NCBI RefSeq assembly: GCF_000025345.1
Contig: NC_013757.1
Location: 2,294,001 to 2,358,000 of the forward strand
From: Geodermatophilus obscurus DSM 43160
GTDB taxonomy: Bacteria > Actinomycetota > Actinomycetes > Mycobacteriales > Geodermatophilaceae
Length of the DNA stretch: 64,000 bases
Direction of reading: 5' to 3'
Below, one piece after another: positions 8,936 through 16,344 of the stretch; positions within the stretch are counted from its first letter, which is position 1, and every line of letters starts with the position of its first letter. The position numbers and the translations under genes are program-made. Under the pieces are notes generated by a model. It made no database searches. It had not been told where the DNA came from and worked only from the letters and a program-made list of their open reading frames with translations.

Positions 8936-9864
8936 CCCGCGTCGTCCTGGCGACCGCCTACGGCGGTCCCGAGGTGCTCACCGTCGCCGACCGGCCGGTC
9001 GGCGACCCCGGCCCCGGGCAGGCGCGGGTCGAGGTCCGCGCCGCCGGGGTCAACCCGGCGGACTGGAAGAGCTACACCGGCGCGTTCGGCACCGACCCGG
9101 CCGCGCTGCCGCGGCGCCTCGGCTTCGAGGTGTCCGGGGTGGTCACCGCGGTCGGTCCGGACGTCGACCTCGCCGTCGGCGACGAGGTCATCGGGTTCCG
9201 GGTGTCCGGCGGGTACGCCGCGGAGCTCGTCGTCCCCGCGACGGCGCTGGTGCCCAAGCCCGCGTCGCTCGGGTGGGCGCAGGCCGCCGGCCTGATGCTC
9301 ACCGGTGCCACCGCGGTGCACGCGCTCACCGCGACCCGTGTCGGCCGGGGCGACACCGTGCTGGTGCACGGCGCCGCGGGCGGGGTGGGGCTGATGGCCG
9401 TCCAGCTCGCGGCGCTGCGCGGTGCGCGGGTGATCGGCACGGTCGGTGGCGACGGCGCCGACCTGGTGCGCCGGTTCGGCGCCGAGCCGGTGCGCTACGG
9501 CGACGGGCTGGCCGGCTGGGTGCGCGAGCTCGCCCCGGGCGGGGTGGACGCGGCGCTGGACCTGGTCGGCAGCGACGAGGCCGTCGACGTCTCCCTGGAG
9601 CTGGTCGCCGACCGGCAGCGCATCGCCACCATCGCCGCCTTCGGCCGGGCCGCGGCCGACGGCATCAGGGCGCTCGGCGGCGGGCCGGGCGCCGACCCCG
9701 GCACGCAGCTGCGGGACGCCGCCCGGCCTGAGCTGGCCGAGGCGGCCGGCGCCGGCCGGCTGGAGGTCGTCGTCGCGGCGACCTTCCCGCTGGAGGACGT
9801 CGCCGAGGCGCACCGGCAGGGGATGGCCGGCCACACCCACGGCAAGCTGGTGCTCGTCCCCTAG
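8932..9864 (+). CDS. NADP-dependent quinone oxidoreductase-like MDR enzyme
   Basis: A 310-residue medium-chain dehydrogenase/reductase without the structural zinc lobe. The N-terminal GroES-like domain has VRAAGVNPADWKSYTG and GFEVSGVVTAVGPDV; the Rossmann domain has VLVHGAAGGVGLMAVQLAA (NADPH loop) and LDLVGSDEAVDVSLEL. The C-terminus HTHGKLVLVP is typical of zinc-independent QOR-type enzymes. GTG 8932 overlaps the aldehyde dehydrogenase stop, so the pair likely handles related reactive carbonyl or quinone substrates; that link is inference. Confidence 0.88.
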   Translation: MTRVVLATAYGGPEVLTVADRPVGDPGPGQARVEVRAAGVNPADWKSYTGAFGTDPAALPRRLGFEVSGVVTAVGPDVDLAVGDEVIGFRVSGGYAAELVVPATALVPKPASLGWAQAAGLMLTGATAVHALTATRVGRGDTVLVHGAAGGVGLMAVQLAALRGARVIGTVGGDGADLVRRFGAEPVRYGDGLAGWVRELAPGGVDAALDLVGSDEAVDVSLELVADRQRIATIAAFGRAAADGIRALGGGPGADPGTQLRDAARPELAEAAGAGRLEVVVAATFPLEDVAEAHRQGMAGHTHGKLVLVP

Positions 9865-9881
9865 GTGGCCCCGTCCAGGGG

Positions 9882-9932
9882 CTTGCCGCAGGCCTCGTCC
9901 CGGGTCCCACCCTGAGCCTGCGAAGGGTGGGG
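9882..9932 (-). repeat. Gene-terminal palindromic repeat, copy B (core)
   Basis: Reading minus, after the terminator hairpin of pdxY comes CCCACCCT - TCGCAGGCTC - AGGGTGGG, a perfect 8-bp stem, then GACCCGGGACGAGGCC. Compared with copies C, E and F (CCCGCC...GGCGGG), the A-T pair here replaces a G-C pair, a compensatory change. Confidence 0.7.
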
Positions 9933-9970
9933 AGGACCCCGTCCTCCCACGGTGAGGAGGACGGGGTCCT
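9933..9970 (-). terminator. 15-bp hairpin between convergent genes
   Basis: AGGACCCCGTCCTCC (9933-9947) pairs perfectly with GGAGGACGGGGTCCT (9956-9970) around an 8-nt loop. It directly follows the pdxY stop (minus) and lies 70 nt beyond the quinone oxidoreductase stop (plus). There is no U-tract, as is common for actinobacterial terminators. Confidence 0.65.
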
Positions 9971-10822
9971 TCAGACCTCCTCGACCGGGAAGGTGTGGCT
10001 CGGCGTCACGAACTCGTCCTGCGCGGCGACCAGCAGAATCTCCCGCGAGCGGGCCTTCTCGGTGGCCTCGAGGAGGCCGTGCACCGAGGCCGCGGCCGCG
10101 CCGAGCGCGGCCCCGGCGTCCCGGCTCGACAGCCAGTGGGCCAGGAAGAGCGCGGCGATGGCGTCGCCGGCGCCGTTGACCGAGACGTCCAGCCGCGGGG
10201 TGCGCACCCGGAAGTGCCGGCCGCCCTCGGAGGCGAGCAGGTCGACGGCGTCCCCCGGGGTGTCGTCGGTGACCAGCGAGGTGGTCAGCACGACCCGCGG
10301 GCCGAACGCCTGGACCGCGTCGACGGCGTCCCGCACCTCGTCGAGGGTCTTCGTCGCCGTCCCGGCGAGGAAGTCGAGCTCGAAGTGGTTGGGCGTGACC
10401 AGGTCGGCGGCGGGGACGGCGACCTCGCGCATGAACTCCGGGATGCCCGGGCGGACGAAGACGCCGCGGCCGACGTCGCCGATGACCGGGTCGCAGCAGT
10501 AGACCGCCGCCGGGTTGACCGAGCGCACCCGCTGCACGGTCTGGACGACGGCGTGGCCGATGTCGGCCGAGCCGAGGTAGCCGGAGAGGACGGCGTCGCA
10601 GCTGCCCAGCACGCCGCGCTCGGCGATGCCGTCGACGACCTCCTCGATCGCCTGGCCGTCGAAGACCCGGCCCTTCCACTCGCCGTAGCCCGTGTGGTTG
10701 GAGAACTGCACGGTGTGCACCGGCCACACCTCGATGCCCAGGCGCTGCAGCGGGAAGACGGCGGAGGAGTTGCCGACGTGGCCGTAGGCGACGTGCGACT
10801 GGATCGAGAGGACGGCGACCAT
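9971..10822 (-). CDS. pdxY: Pyridoxal kinase
   Basis: A 283-residue ribokinase-family enzyme that phosphorylates pyridoxal (B6 salvage). It begins VAVLSIQSHVAYGHVGNSSA, the PdxY/PdxK signature, followed by VQFSNHTGYGEWKG, YCCDPVIGD, LVTPNHFELDFLAG and the anion-hole/catalytic segment VSVNGAGDAIAALFLAHWL with the Asp of GAGD. ATG 10822 is the only sensible start. It is divergent from the MshC-like gene with 59 bp between the start codons. Both neighbours deal with small-molecule cofactors, but no direct link is visible. Confidence 0.92.
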   Translation of the reverse strand: MVAVLSIQSHVAYGHVGNSSAVFPLQRLGIEVWPVHTVQFSNHTGYGEWKGRVFDGQAIEEVVDGIAERGVLGSCDAVLSGYLGSADIGHAVVQTVQRVRSVNPAAVYCCDPVIGDVGRGVFVRPGIPEFMREVAVPAADLVTPNHFELDFLAGTATKTLDEVRDAVDAVQAFGPRVVLTTSLVTDDTPGDAVDLLASEGGRHFRVRTPRLDVSVNGAGDAIAALFLAHWLSSRDAGAALGAAAASVHGLLEATEKARSREILLVAAQDEFVTPSHTFPVEEV

Positions 10823-10869
10823 GGGGGAACGGTCGCACAGCGGGTCGGCGGGCCCCACCGCGAGGACGG

Positions 10870-10875
10870 CAGGAT
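10870..10875 (+). promoter_or_regulatory. Possible -10 box CAGGAT for the MshC-like gene
   Basis: CAGGAT is followed by six bases (GGCGGC) and then ATG 10882, the leaderless spacing seen elsewhere in the window. The first base deviates from TANNNT, so confidence is limited. Confidence 0.35.
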
Positions 10876-10881
10876 GGCGGC

Positions 10882-12057
10882 ATGGCCCTGCCCCCTCCGA
10901 TCTCAACTGGCATCGTCGGCGTCGCCGGCCGCGTGGCCGAGCCGGTCGACGTCCGCACCGCCGACCTGCGGCTGGGTGGGCGACCAGTGCCGGTGACCAG
11001 CCCCGCGCGCGTGTACGTCTGCGGCATCACGCCCTACGACGTGACCCACCTCGGGCACGCGGCGACGTTCGTGTGGGCCGACGTCCTCGGGTCGGTGCTG
11101 CGGCTGGCCGGTGCCGACGTGGTCACCAGCCGGAACGTGACCGACGTCGACGACGTGCTGACCCGGGCCGCCGACGCCCGCGGCCGGCACTTCGACGAGT
11201 TCGCGCTGGGCCAGGAGTTCGCCTTCGAGCAGGACCTGCGCGCCCTCGGCGTCCGGCCGCCGACGCACGTGCCCCGCGCCCGCCACCACGTGACGCACGT
11301 GCAGCAGCTGGCGGCGGCGCTGCTGCAGGCCGGCCGGGCGTACGAGCGCGAGGGGCACGTGTTCTTCCGCGGCGCCGGGGTGGTGGGCGCCTCCGGGCTG
11401 GACGCCGGGCGGGCGCGCGAGCTGGCCGCGGAGTTCGGTGACGACCCGGACGACCCGCTGCGCGAGGACCCCTTCGACGTGCCGGTGTGGCGGCCCTCCG
11501 GCGAGCGGGACCCCGCGTGGCCGTCGCCGTGGGGCTGGGGGCGGCCGGGCTGGCACGCGGAGTGCGCGGCGATGGCGACCGCGACGCTGGGCCGAGGGGT
11601 GGACGTCCTGGTGGGTGGCGCCGACCTGGCCTTCCCGCACCACGCGCACCAGGCAGCGATGGCGGAGGCGGCGTCCGGGGTGGCGCCGTTCGCGCGCAGC
11701 CGGGTGCACGTCGGGGCGGTGTCCCAGGACGGCGCCAAGATGGCGAAGTCGACCGGCAACCTGACGCTCGTGTCCGACCTGCTGCGGGGAACCACCGGGC
11801 CGGTGCTGCGACTGCTCGTGCTCGACCGGCCGTGGTCGCAGCCGTGGGAGTACCGGCCGGAGCTGCTCGAGACGGCGTCCGCGCGGCTGGACGAGCTGTT
11901 CGCCGCCGCCGGTCGTCCCGGCTCGTCGCCGGCGGCCAGCCGCGCGGTGGTCGACCGGCTGCTCGACGACCTCGACGTCTCCGCCGCCCTCGACGTCGCC
12001 CTCACCGACGGCGGAGACGCCGCTCGGCAGCTGGTTCGGGTGCTCGCGCTCGGCTGA
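10882..12057 (+). CDS. MshC/CysS-like class I ligase (paralogue)
   Basis: A 391-residue class I aminoacyl-tRNA-synthetase-fold protein. It has YVCGITPYDVTHLGHAATF (MshC-style HIGH region with zinc Cys), NVTDVDD, GWHAECAAMATATLG (second zinc Cys), GGADLAFPHHAHQAA (zinc His pair) and DGAKMAKSTGNLTLV (KMSKS-type loop). Length and CGITPYD..HLGHA favour MshC, the cysteine:glucosaminyl-inositol ligase of mycothiol synthesis, over cysteinyl-tRNA synthetase. However, the KMAKS loop and the divergent N-terminus suggest a paralogue of the housekeeping enzyme. Acceptor specificity is unknown. Confidence 0.75.
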   Translation: MALPPPISTGIVGVAGRVAEPVDVRTADLRLGGRPVPVTSPARVYVCGITPYDVTHLGHAATFVWADVLGSVLRLAGADVVTSRNVTDVDDVLTRAADARGRHFDEFALGQEFAFEQDLRALGVRPPTHVPRARHHVTHVQQLAAALLQAGRAYEREGHVFFRGAGVVGASGLDAGRARELAAEFGDDPDDPLREDPFDVPVWRPSGERDPAWPSPWGWGRPGWHAECAAMATATLGRGVDVLVGGADLAFPHHAHQAAMAEAASGVAPFARSRVHVGAVSQDGAKMAKSTGNLTLVSDLLRGTTGPVLRLLVLDRPWSQPWEYRPELLETASARLDELFAAAGRPGSSPAASRAVVDRLLDDLDVSAALDVALTDGGDAARQLVRVLALG

Positions 12058-12164
12058 CGCCACCCGCCTGCCTCCGCGGGCGCCTGCCGTGTCGATCGGA
12101 CCCGCCCGATCCGCCGACCCGCGCGGCGGGCGTGGATCAGCACCGCGGGCGGTCGTCGGCTCGG

Positions 12165-13706
12165 TCAGAACGGTGGTGGGTCGTCGGCGGGGTCGGGTGC
12201 CGCTGGCGGCTGGTCCGGTGGCCGGGTGAGCACTCGGGGGCCGGTGAGGTGCAGGCCAGGTGGTCGGCTGGTGCGGGTCACGCCGGCGGGTGTGGTGACG
12301 GTGAGGATGCCGTCGGCGGTCATGGCGTAGGTCCAGCCCGGGGCGAAGGTCTTGAGCCGGTGGTGCCGGCGGCACAGGCAGCACAGGTTGGCGCAGTCGG
12401 TCTCTCCGCCCTGGGCGTAGGGGATGACGTGGTCGGCGTCGGCCCACCCGGCGCGGTTGCTGCAGCCCGGGTGCCGACAGGTGCGGTCGCGGGTGGTGAG
12501 GAAGCGGCCTTGCGCGGCGGTGGGTGCGTAGGCGTCGGTGGCCTCGGGGCGGTCGATGACCGCGCAGTCACAGGCGCCGTCGCGGTGGACAGGGCAACCC
12601 CGGCTGGCAGCCTGCCGCAGTTCGCGCAGGGTCGCGACCGCCCGCAGCGCCCCGCGGTCGTCGGCGAAGGAGAAGCTGATCGACCCACCCGGCGGGGCCT
12701 GCAGGCCGATCGCGTCAAACTGGGCGAGCAGGTTGCGGACGTGCGCGGCGGTGATCGGTACCCCCGCCACCGCGCCGGTGGGTCCGGCCACCGACCCCGG
12801 CCGGGTGTAGGCCGGCGGCAGCGGGGAGCCCTGCGCCAGGAACCCGCCGGGGGTGAGCGCACGCAGCGGCACCTGCACCTCGACGTGGGCGGCCACCGGC
12901 TCGGGCACCAGCCAGGGCCGCTGGATCAGGTCGGCGAGCACCCCGACCCGCAGCATCCCGATCGGACGGTCGTCGCCGGCCTTCTTCGCCCTCCAGGCCA
13001 GCTCGTCGATCGTCGCCTGACACGCCGCGGCCAGCTCGTCGGGCATGCCGGCGATCAGCTCGCTGACGCCGCCGCCCACCGGCCGGCGGCGCACGGTCAC
13101 CGCCCGTTGGGCATCCTCGCGCGCCCGGTCGGAGGCCGCGGCGTCCCGGGCGGCCAGCTCCTGGCGCAGCCGGTCCTTGAGCCGGCGGACGGACAGCGAC
13201 GGCGCCTCGGGCAGCACCGCGGCCTCGACCGCGGCGATCACCTGCGGGTGAGTGCCGCCCACCTTCTCGCCCAGCTCCTCGGCCATGGTCCGGGCGCGGG
13301 GCCAGTCCAGTCGGCTCTGCGCCAGCTCCTCCAGCGTGGCCCGCAGCGAGCCGGTGAGCGTGAGCGCGTGCTCGGTCAGCGTGGTCGCCGACGCCCGGGC
13401 GCAGTTCAGCGTCAACGCCAGCTCGTCGGCGAAGAACTCCGACACACCGTCCGGCGTCGAGTCATCTCCGGCGGCGGCGCCCGGTTGCCCGGGCCGGCGA
13501 TCGAGCTGAGCCGGGCGGTCGGCAGCGAACGACGCGATCAGCTCCAGCTTGTAGGCGGCGAGTCCGGATTCCAGCTGCTGCACCCGTTGCAGCTCCGCGA
13601 CCTTCTCCTCCGCCGTCCGCGCGTACACCGGCAGCACCTCGGCCAGCGCCGGTGGGGAGTTGGCCGGTGGGCCGAACCCAGGGGGCGGCGGCGTCCGGTC
13701 GGCCAC
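12165..13706 (-). CDS. DUF222 / 13E12-repeat family protein with C-terminal HNH domain
   Basis: A 513-residue member of the 13E12 repeat (DUF222) family, abundant in actinobacteria and often multicopy. Residues about 30-370 are the helical DUF222 region. The C-terminus has CRHPGCSNRAGWADADHVIP, GGETDCANLCCLCRRHHRLK: an HNH nuclease site with Asp-His, Asn and His-His plus a zinc-binding Cys set. GTG 13706 is chosen because MADRTPPPPG gives a sensible start with a purine-rich stretch upstream; frames reaching 13772 run through the promoter (TAGCGT at 13750-13755). Nuclease activity is expected from the motif; the biological role of the family is unsettled. Confidence 0.85.
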   Translation of the reverse strand: MADRTPPPPGFGPPANSPPALAEVLPVYARTAEEKVAELQRVQQLESGLAAYKLELIASFAADRPAQLDRRPGQPGAAAGDDSTPDGVSEFFADELALTLNCARASATTLTEHALTLTGSLRATLEELAQSRLDWPRARTMAEELGEKVGGTHPQVIAAVEAAVLPEAPSLSVRRLKDRLRQELAARDAAASDRAREDAQRAVTVRRRPVGGGVSELIAGMPDELAAACQATIDELAWRAKKAGDDRPIGMLRVGVLADLIQRPWLVPEPVAAHVEVQVPLRALTPGGFLAQGSPLPPAYTRPGSVAGPTGAVAGVPITAAHVRNLLAQFDAIGLQAPPGGSISFSFADDRGALRAVATLRELRQAASRGCPVHRDGACDCAVIDRPEATDAYAPTAAQGRFLTTRDRTCRHPGCSNRAGWADADHVIPYAQGGETDCANLCCLCRRHHRLKTFAPGWTYAMTADGILTVTTPAGVTRTSRPPGLHLTGPRVLTRPPDQPPAAPDPADDPPPF

Positions 13707-13749
13707 CGTCAGGCCGACCCCGAAACCCCCGCCGAGGGAACACGCCCTC

Positions 13750-13755
13750 ACGCTA
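13750..13755 (-). promoter_or_regulatory. -10 box TAGCGT for the HNH gene
   Basis: TAGCGT on the minus strand, about 44 nt before GTG 13706. It argues against the longer in-frame starts, which would lie upstream of or inside the promoter. Confidence 0.45.
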
Positions 13756-13831
13756 GGCCGGGGGTACGACACTTTCCGGCTCTGACCAGCGATTACGTCC
13801 CACCGATCGCTGCTAGGGAGTCGCCGTCCGC

Positions 13832-13849
13832 GACACGCGCAGACGCGCC
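13832..13849 (+). repeat. 18-bp direct repeat, first copy
   Basis: GACACGCGCAGACGCGCC at 13832-13849 recurs exactly at 13940-13957, where it forms the loop of a long inverted repeat. Start-to-start spacing is 108 bp. The unit has an internal GCGC..GCGC flavour. Confidence 0.7.
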
Positions 13850-13918
13850 AGGTCGTGCGACGTCAGGTGGCGCGAGCCCACGGTGGTCGTACCGGCCGTG
13901 TCACCGCGACCCGACCTC

Positions 13919-13984
13919 GATCATGGGGTTGTTGCCGGTGACACGCGCAGACGCGCCGCACCGAGCGGCGACAACCCCATGATC
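13919..13984. repeat. 18-bp inverted repeat with a 30-nt loop
   Basis: GATCATGGGGTTGTTGCC (13919-13936) faces GGCGACAACCCCATGATC (13967-13984), differing from a perfect complement at one base. The loop holds the second copy of the 18-bp direct repeat. It is the most conspicuous structure of the gene-free stretch 13.76-14.16 kb, where I see no protein-coding frame. Function unknown: a palindromic repeat element or a bidirectional hairpin are the likeliest options. Confidence 0.7.
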
Positions 13985-14165
13985 AACGACCGAGGGGGGG
14001 CGCAGCCGCCTGCCAGGAGCCGCGAGGAGCCGCGAGCCGAGCGGGTCGACGGAGGAGTCGGTGAGACGAGCGTCGATGGCCCGAGCGGGTGACCGCGGGT
14101 GCGGACGGATCGAGCCGTTCCGTCGCCGAGCCGAGCACCAAGGGTCGGTCGGGACGACGAAGGGG

Positions 14166-14315
14166 TCAGGCGGCGCGCAGCGTCGACGGTGCGGTCGCGG
14201 GCTGCGCCGTCGGCTGGACCTGTGTCGGCATGCTCCAGCGCATCTCCATGTGCCGGTGCCCGGCGCTGTCCACGACGGGGACCCAACGCACCTGCGGACA
14301 CGGGTTGATACGCAT
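14166..14315 (-). CDS. 49-residue small protein, unknown function
   Basis: A short gene on the minus strand: MRINPCPQVRWVPVVDSAGH, then RHMEMRWSMPTQVQPTAQPA and a short Ala/Thr/Pro tail ending RAA. ATG 14315 has an excellent binding site (GAGAGGTGG) 5-6 nt upstream and a plausible promoter (CACAAT at 14348-14353). The first 29 residues look folded and are followed by a Pro/Gln/Thr-rich tail. A small protein starting MR.NPCP.VRWVPVVD and ending in a tail of this type seems familiar from related actinobacteria, but I cannot give it a function. A single Cys at position 6 is the only reactive residue. Codon use at the third position is less G/C-biased than in its neighbours. Confidence 0.7.
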   Translation of the reverse strand: MRINPCPQVRWVPVVDSAGHRHMEMRWSMPTQVQPTAQPATAPSTLRAA

Positions 14316-14329
14316 GGCAGCCACCTCTC

Positions 14330-14353
14330 GTTCACCTGTTGTTCACCATTGTG
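14330..14353 (-). promoter_or_regulatory. Promoter and GGTGAAC direct repeat of the 49-residue gene
   Basis: On the minus strand CACAAT (14348-14353) is followed by GGTGAAC at 14347-14341 and again at 14336-14330, start-to-start 11 bp, i.e. one helical turn. The repeat lies between the expected transcription start and the ribosome binding site, a position suited to an operator or a leader-acting signal. Confidence 0.4.
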
Positions 14354-14410
14354 ACAGCAGGCACTCCCCGCGTGCACGCGACGCGACGCAGGGAACCCGA
14401 AAGAGTGGGC

Positions 14411-15004
14411 TCAGAGCCAGCCGACCACCGAGGCGCCGATGCCGACGTGCAGCACCGCGCCCGGCACCACGCCGACGGCGGTCCCCAGCGTCGCGGGCAG
14501 CCAGCGGATGCTCGACAGGCCGGCGGCGTAGCTGACGATCCAGAACGGCACCGGGCTGATCCGCGCGAGGACGACGGCGAGGAAGCCGCGGTCCCGGAAC
14601 AGCCGGTCGGCGCGCGCCACCCGCGAGCCGGTGAGCCGGGCGACGGCGTCGCGGCCCAGGTGGCGGCCGAGGGCGAACCCGCCCATCCCGCCCAGCCAGC
14701 CGGCGAGCACGGCCACCGCGAGCCCTGCAGGGAACCCGGCGGCGGCGCCGAGCAGCAGCGACAGCGCCGTCCGGGGGACCGGTGCCATCAGCGCGCCGGA
14801 CACGGCCAGGACGACGGCGGCCCAGCCGAGCGGCCCCGCGTCGTCCAGCCAGCCCTGCAGCGCCGGGACGCCGGGCCGCTCGACCGTCAGCGCCACGACC
14901 GTCGCGCCCGCGAGCAGCACCCCGAGGACGGCGAGCCGCAGCCACGGCCGGCTGGTCGGCGGACTCTCCGGCTCCGGTCGAGGGGAGCCGGACCCGAGGC
15001 GCAC
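14411..15004 (-). CDS. TVP38/TMEM64 (DedA-related) membrane protein
   Basis: A 197-residue integral membrane protein of the SNARE-associated/VTT domain family. After a Pro/Ser-rich N-terminus come hydrophobic segments around residues 27-45, 62-82, 88-112, 142-170 and 175-195. Family-typical features are VPRTALSLLLGAAAGFPAGL, GGMGGFALGRHLGR (the G..G.Y.LGR-type reentrant region) and ARISPVPFWIVSYAAGLSSI. Such proteins act in lipid or small-solute transport across membranes. GTG 15004 lies 7 nt after TAGCGT, so the mRNA is probably leaderless; GTG 15013 overlaps the -10 box and is rejected. Confidence 0.82.
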   Translation of the reverse strand: MRLGSGSPRPEPESPPTSRPWLRLAVLGVLLAGATVVALTVERPGVPALQGWLDDAGPLGWAAVVLAVSGALMAPVPRTALSLLLGAAAGFPAGLAVAVLAGWLGGMGGFALGRHLGRDAVARLTGSRVARADRLFRDRGFLAVVLARISPVPFWIVSYAAGLSSIRWLPATLGTAVGVVPGAVLHVGIGASVVGWL

Positions 15005-15011
15005 GACGTCC

Positions 15012-15017
15012 ACGCTA
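15012..15017 (-). promoter_or_regulatory. -10 box TAGCGT, leaderless start of the TVP38 gene
   Basis: TAGCGT (minus) - 7 nt - GTG 15004. It lies back to back with the promoter of the LysE gene in a 54-bp intergenic region. Confidence 0.6.
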
Positions 15018-15046
15018 CGGCGGGCCGCCGACCCGACCCGCACGGC

Positions 15047-15052
15047 TAGCGT
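15047..15052 (+). promoter_or_regulatory. -10 box TAGCGT, leaderless start of the LysE gene
   Basis: TAGCGT - GGCTCG - GTG 15059: six-base spacing puts the transcription start on the start codon. Confidence 0.6.
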
Positions 15053-15058
15053 GGCTCG

Positions 15059-15688
15059 GTGACCTGGGCGACCTACGGCTCCTTCCTCGTCTTCACCGTC
15101 GCGCTGGTGCTCGTCCCCGGCCCGGACGTCGCGGTCACCACCCGCAACACCCTCGCGGGCGGGCGGACCCGGGGCGCGTGGACGGCGGTCGGCATCACCA
15201 GCTCCAACGCCGTGCAGGGCCTCGCGGCCGCGGCGGGGCTGGGCGCGCTCGTCGTCCGCTCGCAGCCGCTGTTCGAGGTGATCCGCTGGGCCGGTGTCGG
15301 TTACCTGGCGTACCTCGGCGTGCAGGCGCTGCGCTCGGCGGTCGCCGACCGCTACCCGGCCGACGAGCTCACCGCCGGCACCGGGACGGCGCAGCGGCTG
15401 GCCGGGTGGCGCCAGGGGTTCCTCTCCAACATCACCAACCCGAAGGTGCTGGTCTTCTACCTCGCGGTGCTCCCGCAGTTCCTGACCCCGGACTCCGGCG
15501 TCCCGACGCTGGTGCTGCTCGCCCTGACCCACGCGGTGCTGGGGCTGCTGTACCTGCTGCTGCTCGTCGCCGGGATGCACCGTGCCCGCGCGGTGCTCGG
15601 CCGCCGCCGGGTGCGGCGGGCGCTCGACGCGGTCACCGGAACGGTCCTGCTGGGCTTCGGCGTCCGCCTGGCGACCGAGCGCGGCTGA
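15059..15688 (+). CDS. LysE/RhtB family exporter
   Basis: A 209-residue inner-membrane protein of the LysE/RhtB amino-acid exporter family, which expels amino acids or related metabolites. It opens with the family signature LVLVPGPDVAVTTRNTLAGG (PGP followed by a charged loop), continues with GYLAYLGVQALRSA and has the conserved GFLSNITNPKVLVFYLAVLP, where the N.TNPK motif is diagnostic. About six hydrophobic segments fit the family. It is divergent from the TVP38-like gene; both appear leaderless. Confidence 0.9.
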   Translation: MTWATYGSFLVFTVALVLVPGPDVAVTTRNTLAGGRTRGAWTAVGITSSNAVQGLAAAAGLGALVVRSQPLFEVIRWAGVGYLAYLGVQALRSAVADRYPADELTAGTGTAQRLAGWRQGFLSNITNPKVLVFYLAVLPQFLTPDSGVPTLVLLALTHAVLGLLYLLLLVAGMHRARAVLGRRRVRRALDAVTGTVLLGFGVRLATERG

Positions 15689-15703
15689 CCGGGGGAGGCC
15701 CGG

Positions 15704-16300
15704 TTGGATGACCGGGTGGGCACCGACTGGCTGGTCAGGGACGCGACAGGGGACGACGCCGCGGCGTGCGCCCGCATCTACGAGCCCTACGTCCGCGACA
15801 CCGTCGTCTCCTTCGAGCTCGAGCCGCCGACGGCCGCGGAGGTGGCCGGCCGTATCGCGGCCGCCCTCGCCCGGCACGCCTGGCTGGTGCTGGAGGACGA
15901 CGGCCGGGTGGTGGGGTACGCCTACGGCTCGACCTTCAACGCCCGCGCCGCCTACGACTGGACGACGTCGGTCAGCGTCTACACCGAGCCCGGTCGTCGC
16001 CGTACCGGCGCCGGTCGTGCCCTCTACACCGCGCTGCTCGACCGGCTGGCCGCCCGCGGCTACCGGACCGCGCTCGCCGGCATCGCGCTGCCGAACGACG
16101 CCAGCGTCGGCCTGCACACGGCGATGGGCTTCGAGCTCGTGGGCACCTACCGCCGGGTGGGTTGGAAACTCGGCCGCTGGAACGACGTGGCCAGGTACCA
16201 GCGCCCGCTCGGCGAGCCGACGGACGACGCGCCGCCCGAGCGCCCCGGAGGCACCGTGGACACGGCCGTCGGCGAGGGAGATACTAGGACGTCCAACTAA
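15704..16300 (+). CDS. GNAT acetyltransferase, phosphinothricin-acetyltransferase type
   Basis: A 198-residue GNAT enzyme that transfers acetyl from acetyl-CoA to an amine. It has the Pat-family opening LVRDATGDDAAACARIYEPY with RDTVVSFELEPPTAAEV, the motif-A segment SVYTEPGRRRTGAGRALYTA (R.GxG CoA loop) and IALPNDASVGLHTAMGFELV. ATG 15704 has GGGGGAGG upstream. Relatives acetylate phosphinothricin, methionine sulfoximine or sulfone. The C-terminal 20 residues are acidic and disordered, and their coding sequence overlaps a palindromic operator candidate for icmF. Confidence 0.87.
   Translation: MDDRVGTDWLVRDATGDDAAACARIYEPYVRDTVVSFELEPPTAAEVAGRIAAALARHAWLVLEDDGRVVGYAYGSTFNARAAYDWTTSVSVYTEPGRRRTGAGRALYTALLDRLAARGYRTALAGIALPNDASVGLHTAMGFELVGTYRRVGWKLGRWNDVARYQRPLGEPTDDAPPERPGGTVDTAVGEGDTRTSN
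16282..16299. promoter_or_regulatory. 18-bp near-palindrome upstream of icmF (candidate operator)
   Basis: TACTAGGAC|GTCCAACTA is centred on GACGTC; 7 of 9 arm positions are complementary. It overlaps the stop of the acetyltransferase gene and lies 46 nt before the icmF start, a position suited to a TetR-type repressor. No regulator gene is adjacent. Confidence 0.5.
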
Positions 16301-16344
16301 TCCGGCGCGGCCACGCAGGTCGGCGTCCGACCCCCGGGAGCGGC

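Noticed and set aside
13757-14165. CRISPR-like array or tRNA in the repeat-rich gap
   Set aside because: Only two copies of the 18-mer with unequal context, no regular spacers; no tRNA fold recognised.
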